Of a stretch of DNA of 64,000 nucleotides, positions 1 to 10,622 are shown in pieces. The stretch comes from Myxocyprinus asiaticus (taxonomy: Eukaryota; Chordata; Actinopteri; Cypriniformes; Catostomidae). How positions within the stretch are numbered: position 1 is the stretch's first letter; every line of letters starts with the position of its first letter. The DNA is taken from positions 41,188,501-41,252,500 of the forward strand of contig NC_059365.1 of NCBI RefSeq assembly GCF_019703515.2, in the 5' to 3' direction. The translations under genes were made by a program, and so were the position numbers. Under the pieces are notes generated by a model. That model saw only the letters and a list, made by a program, of their open reading frames with translations. It ran no database searches and had not been told where the DNA came from.

Positions 1-118
1 GTATTTCATGAGATTCGCTAGTTTAATTAATTTCTCTATAACCACATATCAGTGATTTATAATGCATTTGGTCATTCATGAATCCCTTTATAAACCCTTA
101 ACAAGGGGAACATTAATG
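1..118. repeat. Fragment of dispersed AT-rich repeat (family B)
   Basis: The stretch resembles the segments at 44335-44450 and 48370-48460: a 'tttataatgcatttg' block, then a 'ccctttataaaccctta' block, then an end reading 'ggaacattaatgtaaag'. The left part lies outside the window. The family is unclassified; its ends resemble the opposite end seen at 47723. Confidence 0.5.
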
Positions 119-130
119 TAAAGGATTTAC

Positions 131-417
131 GTAGTTCAGTCATGACATCTCTGAAAGATTTAGCATGTTAATGTGGGTATGACATATTGATTGGATATTG
201 GTCTTGGCGGATCTGCTACCCTGCTACTGCTGCTGCTGCAGAGCAAATATTGAGACTTGCTACTGCTCAAATATACACTGACATATTGTGTTAAGCATGT
301 GGACATGCTGCTGCTGCACAATAATAATAATAAAAATAAAAAACAAACAAACAAAAAAAAAAAAACCACAAAGACCAATCAGCATGTATGACAAGCTGCT
401 TCACCATTAAACATAAA
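131..417 (+). repeat. Left half of dispersed repeat A, interrupted by Tc1
   Basis: Aligns by eye with 39287-39545: 'gtagttcagt', 'aaagatttagcatgt', a CTG/CTGCTG-rich patch and 'gcatgtggacatgctgctg' occur in the same order. The copy continues at 2695 after the inserted Tc1 element. An A/T-rich run lies at about 325-366. It is unclassified and non-coding; the reading frame over 160-378 on the minus strand is low-complexity and not a gene. Confidence 0.65.
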
Positions 418-1420
418 TACACTGCCAGGCCAAAAACAAAGTCCCCATTTAGATTTGAATAAGCAGATACTTAAGAACCTATGATTGGATCATTATTGCA
501 GTGATTAATATGTTTCAGCTGGCAACAATTATTTTAACCCTAACTGATGCAGTGTGTAACTTCTAATTTCTTAAACAACCACGTCGGAAGACGTATCCCA
601 TGGTCCTTGAAAAGATGTTACTGTGTTTCAGAATGGGAAAATTATTGGCCTGCATCAAGCAAAGAAAACAACTAAGGAGATTGCTGAAGTCACTGGAATT
701 GGGTTAACAACTGTCAAACGCATTATTAAACCTGGAAGGATAGTGCTGAACCATCAGCTTTGCGGAAGAAATGTGGTCAGAAAAAAATCTTGAATGATCG
801 TGATGGGAGATCACTAAAACACTTGGAGAAGTCACATCGTAAAAAATCAACAGTAGAACTCACGGCTAGGTTTAAAAATGAAAGTAAGAGCATTTCCACA
901 TGCACAATGCGACAAGAACTTACAGGATTGGGACTAAACAGCTGTGTGGCCACAAGAAAGCCACTTGTTAGTTAGGCTATTCATAAAAAACGACTTCAAT
1001 TTGCTAGGGAGCATAAAGATTGGAGTGTGGAGCAATGGAAAAAGGTCATGTGGTCTGATGAGTCCAGATTTACCCTATTCCAAAGTGATGGGCACATCAG
1101 GGTAAGAAGGGAAGCGCATGAAGCGATACACCCATCATAGTGCCCACTGTACAAGCCTCTGGAGGCAGTGTTATGATCTGGGGTTGCTTCAGTTGGTCAG
1201 GTCTAGGCTCAGCAACATTATGTGGCAATAAAATGAAGTCAACTGACTACCTGAATGTACTGAATGACCAGGTTATCCCATCAATGGATTTTTTCTTCCC
1301 TGATGGCACGGGCATTTTCTAGGATGACGATGCCAAGATTCATCAGGCTTTGTGAAAGAGTAGTTCAGGGAACATGAGGAATCATTTTCGCACATGAATT
1401 GGCCACCACAGAGTCCTGAA

Positions 1421-2158
1421 TAGTGTTGTCAAAAGTACTGGTACTTTGGTACCAAGTCGATACTAAAATAAAAAAAGATGTAATGATACCAGTGTTTTAT
1501 TACCGAGCACCAACTCAATCCGGTATCAGCGTGCAGTATGACTGACAGTGCGTGCTCTGTTACTCCTTATACTGAAATGGACAATTAATCAAATTAAAAT
1601 TGTGACATGTCCTAGTATGATTTATTAAACCACTAAAGGCTGGAATCTTAGTGTGGAAGAGCTGCGTACTTTGAATGAATGTATTAATCCGACTGCTCAT
1701 ACACTGGAAACTCCACAGACATTGAGAATCAGTGCAGAGCAGAGCACTAATTTACTGTGAACCACGCAGCACATGTAAACTATATATTTATTTAATTGAA
1801 TCACAGCATTTGAGCTTTAATCGCAACTCAACTTTATTTATATAGCATTTAAAACAACAAAGTTGACCAAAGTGCTTTACAGTAATACAATATAAAACAT
1901 AAAATTTAAAAATCACCATACAAACACCAGTAATATAAAACACAAAATATACAAAGTATTTCATTTCATTTGTCAGACTCAAAGGCCAGTGTAAAGAGAT
2001 GTGATTTCAGACAACTTAAAAGTCTCCATGTTGCAAACTATTTATCTGGAAAGTGAAGCATCAGGCAAAAAATACACGTCATAATAAAAGCACATTTCAA
2101 AATATACACTAGAGCCCTGAAATTGAAGAAATTGTGGCAGAAACTGTATAGTAATATG

Positions 2159-2202
<44 letters not shown>

Positions 2203-2445
2203 TAATTCTTAAAAACACTTAAGCAATGCATCCTTAATTGAGAAACACTTAAAGGAAATGTGCATTTCTTTTAATTTATTATTTACAGTGAAATGTAACT
2301 TTTTAAATAGGCTAAACAGGTGTGTTCAAAAGCACATTGTCATATTAGCATATTTATACTCTAGTACAGAAATTGGTATCGAGAACCATGAAATTTCACT
2401 GGTATCTGTGCCGATTACTGAAATTTTTGTACCGTGACAACACTA
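1421..2445. mobile_element. hAT-like non-autonomous element inside the Tc1
   Basis: The terminal inverted repeats begin 'tagtgttgtca' on the left and, complemented, 'tagtgttgtcacggtac' on the right. The flanks are 8-bp near-identical duplications: gtcctgaa (1413-1420) and gtcctgac (2446-2453). The duplicated bases belong to the Tc1 transposase SPD codons, which fixes the order of events. No transposase frame is visible in its 1025 bp. It contains an (AAT)n tract at 2161-2200. A terminus-like fragment occurs reversed at 42533-42575. Confidence 0.8.
2161..2200. repeat. (AAT)n microsatellite
   Basis: About thirteen consecutive taa/aat triplets within the hAT-like element. Confidence 0.95.
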
Positions 2446-2696
2446 GTCCTGACCTTAACCCCACTGAAAGTCTTTGGGATTTTCTGGAGAAGTCTTTACG
2501 GAGTGGTTCGACTCTCCAGTCAGCAATACAAGATCTCAGCCAAATATAATGCAGCTCTGTATGGAAATACATTTTTGACATTGCATAAAGTTGTTGAAAA
2601 AATGCCACGACGAATGCGTGCCATAATCAAAGCTAAAGGCGGTCCAACGAAATATTAGAGTATGCATTTTTGTTTTTGTTTTGGCCATGCAGTGTA

Positions 2697-3030
2697 CAAT
2701 TCCTGTGTAGCAGATCTAGACAGGTTGGATGGAGAGGTGGAGTGTTCAGAGAAAACTCCTGCAGTGCGCTGCAGTGAAACCGGCTTACGTGCAAACTGAG
2801 CAAATTTAAATGTTTGGCAAAGAGAGAGTATGCAAGTTGATTGGCTACCCGGTTACACATGGACCTATCAGCTTACACCATGTGAGCCGAATGGCTTGAA
2901 ATATCACATGTAAGTAAGCTGACTGGCTAACAAATAATTTTACATATAAGTGAGCTGACTGGCTAACAGATAACAAGTACAAAGAACCTATCAACTTGCA
3001 CCATTGCATTTCGTGACTGAGCTCGTTTAG
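2697..3030 (+). repeat. Right half of dispersed repeat A
   Basis: Continues the repeat begun at 131 and matches 39548-39840 ('ctgtgtagcagatcta', 'gtgcgctgcag', 'gctgactggctaacagata'). This copy has an extra tandem unit of roughly 37 bp around 2905-2975, where the 'gctgactggctaaca' block appears twice; the 39-kb copy has it once. Confidence 0.65.
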
Positions 3031-3266
3031 ACCCATAAGAAAGACTATTTTTTATCAAATTCTTTTAAGACCAAATTATCTGAGCTATGCTGTCCATATC
3101 AATTTTATAGTTATATACACTGTAAAAAGTGGTAACCTGCAATTGTTACATTAAGGAGCAATTTCTGCTTGATGTAACCCTTAAAATTGTCTTTTTTTAA
3201 ATTTATTTTTTATTTTTTATTTTGGTGCAACCTAATTTATTCAGGTTGATTGAGTGATTAGGACAA
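3031..3266. other. AT-rich sequence, nothing recognised
   Basis: Intergenic-type sequence with T-rich runs near 3190-3220; no frame or repeat boundary I can support. Confidence 0.5.
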
Positions 3267-4082
3267 GCATATAACCTCCTGAGACCCAGCATCCACCTGC
3301 ATGGACATTACATTTTGGCTTCGCTATATTCAATGCATAATTTAATTTCATTTAAACTGAGTGATCTCAGTTCAGGAGACCCTGGGCAGTCAGTAAAGGG
3401 TTAAACTTTTGACGCACAGAGTCATGTGATCAAACAACATGGTGTCGATCACAGAGGAGTTTGTGTTTGGGATTTCTCCAACAAAACTACATCTGGTAAG
3501 AAACCTAATTAAGTTTTTACACTGAAACCTGTTTCAGTCAAAAGATTAGAGTCTCTAGTTTCATCCGATATGCCATTTTTTAAATTTGAGCGATTTATCG
3601 CAAAACGGCATGCTGTTAAACACAATGACCACATTTGTGGACTGTCTGCTCCGTTTCAGTGAAAATATCCTATATTCACTGTGCATTATCACACTGAGAA
3701 TCAATGGGTTCATCCAAAAACTGGAAAATGTTGCTTTCAGAGGCTTTTTTATTAGGATGAAAATAAGGTGCATTTCAAACTGTTCTGAGATCAGTGCAGA
3801 CAGACCACTGGAGGTAAAGTCATTCATTAAATAGGGAGCAAGGGAGCATCCTATAGCTCTCTATGCAGCTAAGTGCATTCAATCCAAACATGCTATCAAA
3901 AGTTCAGTTTCTGGAATGTCTGTAATATCTCAAAAACATAAATAATCAATGCTCCTGGAAACATAATAAACAATTTGATAAAAAAAAAATCTGCCTTTCT
4001 ATAGTTTGATATTATTTAAAATTTCTCAACTTAGTCCCATTGTCCAAATATAAGGACATACATTTTTAAGAAAACCATTTGG

Positions 4083-4171
<89 letters not shown>

Positions 4172-4244
4172 TTTGGCATGTTTCTTAGGGGCTACTAGTT
4201 ACAAATCAAAAAGGGAAATGGAAAAAGCACACAGCAGTCATGCA
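3267..4244. repeat. Left part of a possible TIR element later hit by the hAT
   Basis: A 'cctcctgagaccc' block at about 3275 is roughly complementary to 'ggggtctcaggtag' at 9429-9442, just outside the large hAT insertion. Together they could be the ends of one older element. Between them lie no convincing frames. The match is short and imperfect, so this is tentative. Confidence 0.3.
4086..4171. repeat. (AT)n followed by (GATA)n microsatellite
   Basis: An AT dinucleotide run (4086-4142) passes directly into seven ATAG/GATA tetranucleotides (4143-4171). Confidence 0.97.
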
Positions 4245-4647
4245 CAGTGGTGGCTGGTCAGAGGAGGCAAGGGAGGCGGAGCCTCCTCAAGAATATATTC
4301 AAAATAAACATTGTTTTAAGCAGTTTACCTACTAACATACACAACTCAGATGCCTTTAATGGAAAAATATGTTTTTATATTATTTTTCTTTCATGCGCAG
4401 TAGACAGGTGAGTTTAAATTACTGTATGAATCAATATGAATGCCAGAGGAGGTTGACTGCATACAGCCTCCTCTCATTAGTAAACTGACCAATCAAAATG
4501 GATATTCAAAAGGCGCAAAGTCATCTGCTTGCTTTCAAAGAGCGTCCAAAAAATGCCAGATGGAGGCAAAATTAAATTTGCCTCCTTCCGCATTCATAAC
4601 CAATCGTTATCAGAGGTAACCATTCAAGCCAATCAGCTTTAAGTATA

Positions 4648-4956
4648 ATGTTTATGCTTCATCAAGTCTGCTTGTGGAACATGAAAGATGAAGAGAAACT
4701 TTCAAAATATGCCCAGCAGTTCTTGGTGGTGAAGCAGCAGACGGAAGCTATCCGGCACATCCTGCCCCGGCGCGGCTCAAGATCCCTCACCCCATCTGCT
4801 CGTCGCCAAGGGCGTCCTCCTGCGGTGACTGCACCAGCTCCGCCGCAGCCCGCCCCCGTGGCCCGGCCCCAGTGTGGAGCCAACCGCAGGAAGCAGACGC
4901 CACCCGTCTCATGGCCGGCCGCCAAGAACCCGAGAAAGGCTTCGAAACGTCCCTGA
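4648..4956 (+). pseudogene. DIRS gag-like remnant (C-terminal part)
   Basis: An open frame of 102 codons whose middle (YAQQFLVVKQQTEAIRHILP) is followed by a Pro/Arg/Ala-rich, basic tail. This matches the general character of the C-terminal half of the gag-like ORF1 of fish DIRS elements, whose product is thought to package element RNA. The first dozen codons probably come from flanking sequence, because the element is cut at about this point, so the apparent start at 4648 is not the original one. The end overlaps the next reading frame (from 4874) in a different frame, a common layout in retroelements. The assignment rests on position and composition, not on a catalytic motif. Confidence 0.5.
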
Positions 4957-6234
4957 GACGGGCGACCCAGGGACGAGGAAACCCGCTGCTCTGGAACTGG
5001 TAAGCAGACCACTCCATCCCCTGGTGGAGGGCTGGGAGGAGAATCTTTTGTTACCTTTTCATTTAATTTCGCCACATGCCCAAGTGGCTGCGGTACCCAA
5101 GAGTTCAGCAAAAGAGCGGTTTTCTTACTCCAGTGGCGGTCTCCCCACCCCTGCACACCCAGCTGTGGCACAAATCCACCCCCAATGTGACAGTCTCCAC
5201 GGGTCACAAGGACAAGCCTCTTCCTCCCCCGTCCCAGGCTGTTCTGGGGGTGGTCACAAGGAGCCAGGTAAGTGCTTCGATGTCCCTGAACTCAAGGCTC
5301 CGCCCTGCCGCGAGGCCCCACCCGCCAGTATGTCCAACGTGATTGTTCCCTTGGTCCCCCTCGCCCGGAGCTTGGATGCGTGGCTTGTGCTTTCCAACCC
5401 GTCGCGATGGCTGGTCCGGACCGTCCAACTCGGCCATGCGATTCAGTTCACCAGGCATCTGCCCAGGTTCAGGGGCATCCACTTCACCTCGGTGAAGGGC
5501 GAGAAAGCTGCTACCTTGCTTGCGGAAATCGCTATCCTCCTATGGAAGGGTGCGATAGAGCCTGTCCCTCCGAGTGAGATGAAGAAGGGGTTTTACAGCC
5601 CCTACTTCATTGTACTAAAGAAAGACGGTGGGCTGCGGCCAATCTTGGACCCGCGAGTACTGAACCGGGCTTTACACGGACTCCCGTTCAAGATGCTGAC
5701 GCAAAAATGCATTCTAGTGAGCGTCCTGCATCAAGATTGGTTCGTGGCGGTAGACCTGAAGGACACGTACTTCCACTTCTCGATTCTATCTCGACACAGA
5801 CCCTTCCTGCGGTTTGCATTCGAGGGTCGGGCGTATCAGTTCAAGGTCCTCCCTTTCGGCCTGTCCTTGTTCCCTCGCGTCTTCACGAAGGCATTCGCAT
5901 CCTTAACTATCTCGATGACTGGCTAATCCTAGCTCACTCTCGGGATGTGTTGTGTGCGCACAGGGACCTGGTGCTCTTGCTCCTCAGCCGACTAGGACTT
6001 CGGGTCAACTGGGAAAAGAGCAAGCTCCTCCCGGTTCAGAGCATCTCTTTTCTCAGCTTGGAGTTGGACTCAGTCTTGATGACGGCGGACCTCATGAACA
6101 AGCGTGCACAGTCAGTGCTGACCTGTTTGAAGGCGTTCAGACAGAAGACAGCGGTTCCACTGAAATTGTTTCAGAGGCTTCTGGGGCATATGGCATCCTC
6201 AGCGGTGGCCACTTTGCTCGGGTTGATGCATTAG
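4874..6234 (+). pseudogene. DIRS reverse transcriptase, frameshifted
   Basis: RNA-dependent DNA polymerase of the retroelement. An open frame over 4874-5926 holds a poorly conserved linker and then the polymerase fingers and palm: SPYFIVLKKDGGLRPILDPR at about 5598-5657, the palm strand with FVAVDLKDTYFH at about 5740-5775 (first catalytic Asp), and KVLPFGLS at about 5844-5867. The frame then breaks: a short stretch expected between LFPRVFTK and the next strand is missing, and the signature YLDDW (5908-5922, two catalytic Asp) is read in another frame that continues to 6234 through the thumb-like LGLRVNWEKSKLLP. The gap looks like a deletion of a few tens of bases that is not a multiple of three. 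Family assignment is secure; the copy cannot make an active enzyme. Confidence 0.85.
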
Positions 6235-6289
6235 AGACCGCTTCAGCACTGGCTCCAGACTCGAGCCCTTGGACTGACCTTACATTTCT

Positions 6290-6663
6290 ACGGGCAGGCG
6301 TTCCCCTAGAGCAGGTCTCTAGGCATGTCGTGGTTATGACAGACGGGTGCTGTATGCTACGGGCATGCAGGCGACAGCTCCTGGACGGGTCCACGGCTAC
6401 CTTGGCACATCAACTGCCCTGAGTTGTTGGCAATTCTGCTCAACCTGCGGAGGTTTTGGCCGTTGATCCAGGGCAAGCATGTGTTAGTTCGGACAGACAA
6501 CACGGCAATGGTGGCATACAGCAACCATCAAGACAGTTTATGCTCCCGCTGTATGTCACAACTCGCCCACCGTCTCCTCCTCTGGAGTCAGCAGCACCTC
6601 AAGTCGCTGCGAGCCACTCACATTCCGGGCGACCTCAACACTGCAGCGGACGCACTGTCATGA
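6290..6663 (+). pseudogene. DIRS RNase H domain, broken
   Basis: RNase H degrades the RNA strand of the RNA/DNA hybrid during reverse transcription. The first half (TDGCCM near 6340-6357, with the catalytic Asp) and the second half (ELLAILLNLRRFWPL, then HVLVRTDNTAMVAY near 6478-6519 and GDLNTAADALS at about 6628-6660) lie in different frames or are separated by stops near 6420. These are the acidic motifs of the RNase H fold in the usual order directly after the reverse transcriptase. After 6663 a different frame (to 7064) carries GLRKYAFPPVSLLAQTLCK and VILVAPYWPTQTWF, which I place in the conserved linker between RNase H and recombinase of DIRS elements. Confidence 0.75.
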
Positions 6664-7225
6664 CCGGTTACCCTCAGGGGAGAGTGGAGACTCCACCCTC
6701 AGGTGGTCCAGCTAATTTGGAGTCGATTCGGGCAGGCACAGGTAGACCTGTTCACTTCCCGAGAATCCTCCCACTGCCGCTCTGGTACGCCCTGACCGAG
6801 GCACCTCTCGATATAGACGTGCTGGCACACAGCTGGCCCCCTGGACTACGCAAATATGCGTTTCCCCCAGTGAGCCTACTTGCACAGACCCTGTGCAAGG
6901 TCAGGGAGGACAAGGAGCAGGTCATCCTGGTAGCACCCTACTGGCCCACCCAGACATGGTTCTCGGACCTCACGCTCCTCACGACAGCCCCCCCCCTTGC
7001 GAATTCAGGGCACCATCTGGCACCCATGACCAGACCTCTGGAATCTCCATGTCTGGCCCCTTGATGGGACATGGAAGACTTAAGTGGTCTACCACCCGCG
7101 GTGGTAGACATGATCACTCAGGCTAGGGCCCCCTCTACGGGCGCTTGAATGCCTTGAAGTGGCATCTGTTCGCTAAGTGGTGTTCTTCCTGACGCGAAGA
7201 CCCCCAGAGATGCGCAGTCGGATCG

Positions 7226-8082
7226 GTGCTTTCCTTCCTGCAGGAGAGGTTGGAAGGGTGGCTGTCCTGCTCCACCTTGAAGGTGTATGTAGCCGCTATT
7301 GCGGCACACCACGACACAGTGGACGGTAAGTCCTTAGGGAAGCATGACCTGATCATCAGGTTCCTGAGAGGCGCCAGGAGGTTGAATCCCTTCAGACCGC
7401 GCCTCATTCCCTCATGGGACCTCTCTGTAGTTCTTCAGGGTCTACGGGGAGCCCCCTTTGAGCTCCTGCAGTCAGCTGAACTTAAGACACTCACTTTAAA
7501 GACTGCTCTCCTGACTGCGCTCACTTCCATCAAGAGGGTAGGAGACCTGCAAGCATTCTCTGTCAGCGAAACGTGCCTGGAGTTCGGTCCAGGCTACTCT
7601 CACGTGATGCTGAGACCCAACTGGACTATGTACCTAAGGTTCCCATGACCCCTTTTAGGGATCAGGTGGTGAACCTGCAAGCACTGCCCCAGGAGGAGGC
7701 AGATCCAGCCCCAACGTTGCTGTGTCTGGTGCGTGCTTTACGCATCTATTTGGATCACACGCAGAGCTTAAGAGTCTCTGAGCAGCTCTTTGTCTGCTTT
7801 GGTGGACAGCGGAAAGGAAGCGCTGTCTCCAAGCAGAGGATCGCCCACTGGGTCATTGACACCATAGCAATGGCATATCGCGCTCAGGACGTGCCACCCC
7901 CGGCAGGGCTACGAGCCCATTCTACTAGGAGTGTGGCGGCCTCCTGGGCCTTGACCAGTGTCGCCTCTCTAACAGACATTTGCAGAGCAGCGGGCTGGGC
8001 AACACCCAACACATTTGCAAGGTTCTACAATCTCCAGGTGGAACCGGTTTCGTCCCGTGTAGTGGCAGGCACAAGCAGGTAA
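7226..8082 (+). pseudogene. DIRS tyrosine recombinase, frameshifted
   Basis: Phage-integrase-type recombinase that inserts the circular DNA of DIRS elements in place of a DDE integrase. The N-terminal half is open over 7226-7648 (core-binding helices, then SIKRVGDLQAF with the first catalytic Arg at residue 104 of that frame). The C-terminal half is open over 7573-8082 in another frame, with AHSTR (His116, Arg119 of that frame), GW at 141-142 and the nucleophile Tyr152 in ARFYNL. All expected R...HxxR...W...Y positions can be seen, so only the frame break is clearly disabling. The related copy at 54162-54683 lacks the four residues before the tyrosine. Confidence 0.85.
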
Positions 8083-8854
8083 GTCCAGGACAGCTGGCCC
8101 GGTGTATCGCTTGCGCATAGCGCCTTTCACCTCCCCTGATCTGAAGACGTGCGCTGTTGACTCCCAGTAGTGTTCACAAACTGTGTTCCCTGGATGACTT
8201 CCTCCGAGCCCTGTGGCAGATGAGTTTTCGGAGAAACTCGCTGCTGGCTTAGTACATGTGCTAACTAAGCCCTGTACTGGGGTAGGTGTTCCGCATGTGT
8301 TGGTTCCCCATAGGTAACCCCATGCGACATATATCTTCCGCCAATTCGTTTCCCTGTTGGTAAACTGCATCTTCCTTGGGTAAAGGCCCCTCTGTCCCAG
8401 TCACCATGTTTGTAGAAACTCCTTCTTTGTAGGGTAGGACCTAACATGGGACTTCTCCACATGACATACTTCCGACAAAGCTCGGCAAGACCATGTGACA
8501 TATTTCCACTTAAATACCCCCCTCTCTTTGGGTGGGGTGTGGTCTCCGCGGTGTCTTCCCCTTGGGAGTGACACCCCCCGACGTAGACCTGGTGGCCCCA
8601 GTCGGTTAACAAATTGCACTCTTTTTTTTTGGTGAGAGAAAAAAAAGAGAGGATAAGAGGCCACAACTGGGCTAGCCTGTCTCTAACTTTTGGGCAGTCG
8701 ACTTGTTCCCGAAGGGCCATTCGACACTCATAACAGCGTTGGGGGAGGTTACGTGTCGGCCTGGTGTGCTGGCTACGAGGCACACAGTGGTCTGCCCGTC
8801 ACACACCGCCAGTTCACGTAACACAGTTCAGCTAGTTGTGACATTTCGTATAGG
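8083..8854 (+). other. DIRS 3' non-coding region
   Basis: Non-coding tail between recombinase and internal complementary region, nearly colinear with 54555-55330 in the second DIRS copy. Contains a T8 tract paired with an A-rich tract (8622-8647), which could form a small hairpin. Confidence 0.6.
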
Positions 8855-8964
8855 GACCCCTAGTGTCACTACATCGACACAACGTTGAGTGAGTGACAGA
8901 TAGGGAATGTCCTGGTTACTTGCGTAACCTCCGTTCCCTGATGGAGGGAATGAGACGTTGTGTC
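8855..8964 (+). other. DIRS internal complementary region
   Basis: Reads 'tagtgtcactacatcgacac...gttgagtgagt' followed by 'ggttacttgcgtaacctccg...gacgttgtgtc'. The first part complements the left outer edge of the element (seen intact at 53895-53935) and the second complements the right outer edge (9181-9230). That juxtaposition of both edges is a DIRS hallmark. Confidence 0.75.
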
Positions 8965-9038
8965 CCTCCTGCCACAATGCTGGACTACCCGCTGAAATGG
9001 CCAGGACCTTGTCTCGCTCCTCAGCACAAAACCTGAAT

Positions 9039-9230
9039 GAGTGGTTGCATACCAGCTCCTTTTATACCCGTATGTTCGGGGGAGTGGTATGCAAATACCA
9101 CTCGCCAATTTTCATTGGCTTTTTTTCAAAGACCAGAGGTGTTTCGGGCTCCCAAGAGTGACCCCTAGTGTCACTACATCGACACAACGTCTCGTTCTCT
9201 CCATCAGGGAACGAAGTTATGCAAGTAACC
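9039..9230 (+). repeat. DIRS right inverted terminal repeat
   Basis: Complementary to the left terminal repeat of the other copy (53895-54052): shared blocks include 'gagtggttgca', 'tataccc', 'caattttcattggc' and 'agtgtcactacatcgacac'. The outermost 'ctccatcagggaacg...caagtaacc' has its complement in the internal complementary region. Confidence 0.75.
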
Positions 9231-9442
9231 AGGACATTATCAAGACCATTTTAAGATATCAGGGAGAGGATATCATCTGTGTATGGGAGCATAATTACCA
9301 GCTAAAATGTATCATAATACATGATATTTAGACCCACTGAAATCTTTTATTGGTTTTGTCTTTCGATACTAATTTATATATTTGCCTCCTCTGAAAAATT
9401 CCATCACGAACCGCCACTGGTCACGCAGGGGTCTCAGGTAGA

Positions 9443-10289
9443 TAACAAGAAATATTTATAAATGACGAACCATATCAAGGCAAAATTCGATATTCCGAAA
9501 TTTGCAACACTGTTTTCTATCCATGTGATCATACATGAAATGACCCCTCAAACATCAAGATCTCTCCAAGGATTTTTCTACACTATTTACAGGGTTCGGA
9601 CAAGATCCTTGAAGTGACCTTTGACTTGAATAAAACCAGTTAATTTAAATACTATTTGAAGCATATTTTAAGTTCATATTTTTTTGTGTACTTTTACTGT
9701 ATATAACAATTGTCACACTTCTTGTATTTGTTTCAATCAAGGAATTTTGATAGAACAACTGAGACAAGGTTGAAACCTAAATGTAACAGTCTCCTGAGCT
9801 GAAGAGCAAACTTTGAGCAATAAAAGTTCCCTCTGAAAGGTCTCTCTTTCTGCTTTTTAATGCAGGAACTGTCTTGAGGAGATCATTTGCAAAAACAATA
9901 ATAAAAAAAAAATGCAAACATACTTTCCAAAAAGTGTCAACCTTGAGCCAAGTCCTGATTAAGCTCTGACCGAAACTTTACCTCTACCCAATTCATAACC
10001 TTCTTCTAGAGTCTGGATCTATTTACCTGGAGAGCCGAGCTGACCTGCAATGATAAGGACAACAAGTATAATCATTAATAAAGGAGCAAAACCCTATGAG
10101 AGTGAACTTACACCCAGTTTGGCGAAAAATAGTTTTTGTCCATTCTGTATGTTGGACAACACAGCAGTTGTATTAATTCTCTGTCTCTCAAGATGTTTTC
10201 AAACTTGAGACCTCTTTAAAGATTCCTAAAAAGTAAATAGAGTGAAAAAGAACCCAGATTCCACACTTTTAGGAAGGTTTTCCACTCGA
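9443..10289. other. Unclassified AT-rich sequence
   Basis: No frame, repeat boundary or structured element that I can support; short A-runs only. Confidence 0.5.
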
Positions 10290-10620
10290 TGTTGAACAAG
10301 GCTGCAGGAATTCACTCACATTCAGACACATGAGTATCAGTGAGGTCAGGTGTTGATGTTAGGTGATGATGGACCCTGGCTTGCAGTATGTGTTTCAATT
10401 CATCCCAAATGTGTTCAGTCGGGTTCAGGTCTGCATATCTTGAAGGTCAGTCAAGTTTTTAACACCAGACTTAGTAAACCATTTTTATGGACCTCGCTTC
10501 ATTTGCAAAGGGGCATTGCCATGCTGAAACACAAAGGTATTCCCATTTCTGTTCAAAATATATGCTAAAATTCTTGCGAACCATTTTCAGACCTTCAAAA
10601 TGAACCAAGGTTGACACCCT
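10290..10620 (-). mobile_element. Tc1/mariner-type remnant, cut by a Harbinger-like element
   Basis: The stretch 10390-10550 ('ttcatcccaaatgtgttca', 'gggttcaggtc', 'ttatggacctcgctt', 'gccatgctgaaac') has the look of a reversed Tc1-like transposase C-terminal half common in zebrafish-type genomes. No inverted-repeat end is visible and the sequence is lost at the insertion at 10623. Confidence 0.5.
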
Positions 10621-10622
10621 TA

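Larger units (their letters stand above)
633..2658 (+). pseudogene. Tc1-like transposase pseudogene
   Basis: Degenerate transposase of the Tc1/mariner DD34E family, which cuts and pastes its element. An ATG at 633 opens an N-terminal helix-turn-helix-like stretch (residues KEIAEVTGIGLTTVKRI). The frame shifts before 760 and an open stretch runs 760-975, ending in a TAG. Downstream, the first catalytic-Asp motif WSDES is readable at 1051-1065, and a Gly-rich strand and a second acidic cluster near 1320 follow. A hAT insertion (1421-2445) cuts the conserved SPDLNPTE motif; its second half, with the third acidic residue at 2465-2467, resumes after the insert and the frame continues to a stop at 2656-2658. 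In-frame stops (such as TAG at 1138-1140), a frameshift and the insertion make it non-functional. Confidence 0.85.
420..2694 (+). mobile_element. Tc1-like DNA transposon, complete ends, split by a hAT
   Basis: The ends match as terminal inverted repeats: 'cactgccaggccaaaa' on the left and the complement of 'ttttggccatgcagtg' on the right, each flanked by the TA that Tc1/mariner elements duplicate (418-419 and 2695-2696). Without the hAT insert and its extra duplication the element is about 1.24 kb, a normal size for fish Tc1 elements. It carries a decayed transposase reading on the plus strand. The paralogous repeat at 39.29-39.85 kb lacks the element at the matching place and serves as an empty site. 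Confidence 0.85.
4650..9230 (+). mobile_element. DIRS-type tyrosine-recombinase retrotransposon, left end lost
   Basis: Order on the plus strand: gag remnant, reverse transcriptase, RNase H, tyrosine recombinase, a non-coding tail, an internal complementary region (8855-8964) and a right inverted terminal repeat (about 9039-9230). This arrangement, and the lack of LTRs or a DDE integrase, define the DIRS order. The internal complementary region holds sequence complementary to the element's two outer edges, which serves circle formation in DIRS replication. No left terminal repeat is found near 4650, so the copy is truncated there. The coding part is GC-richer than the surrounding DNA. Several frameshifts make it inactive. 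Confidence 0.8.
4245..9419. mobile_element. hAT-like element carrying a DIRS insertion
   Basis: Left end reads 'cagtggtggctggt' followed by 'cagaggaggcaa'. The right end, complemented, reads 'cagtggcggttcgt' and, about 11 bases further in, the same 'cagaggaggcaa'. The flanks are 8-bp duplications gtcatgca (4237-4244) and gtcacgca (9420-9427) with one difference, as expected for hAT. Its own sequence is only about 4245-4650 and 9232-9419; the rest is the DIRS retrotransposon. No hAT transposase frame is visible, so it was non-autonomous. Confidence 0.75.

Noticed and set aside
4662..5207. 181-codon minus-strand frame
   Set aside because: Shadow of the GC-rich DIRS gag/RT region on the other strand.
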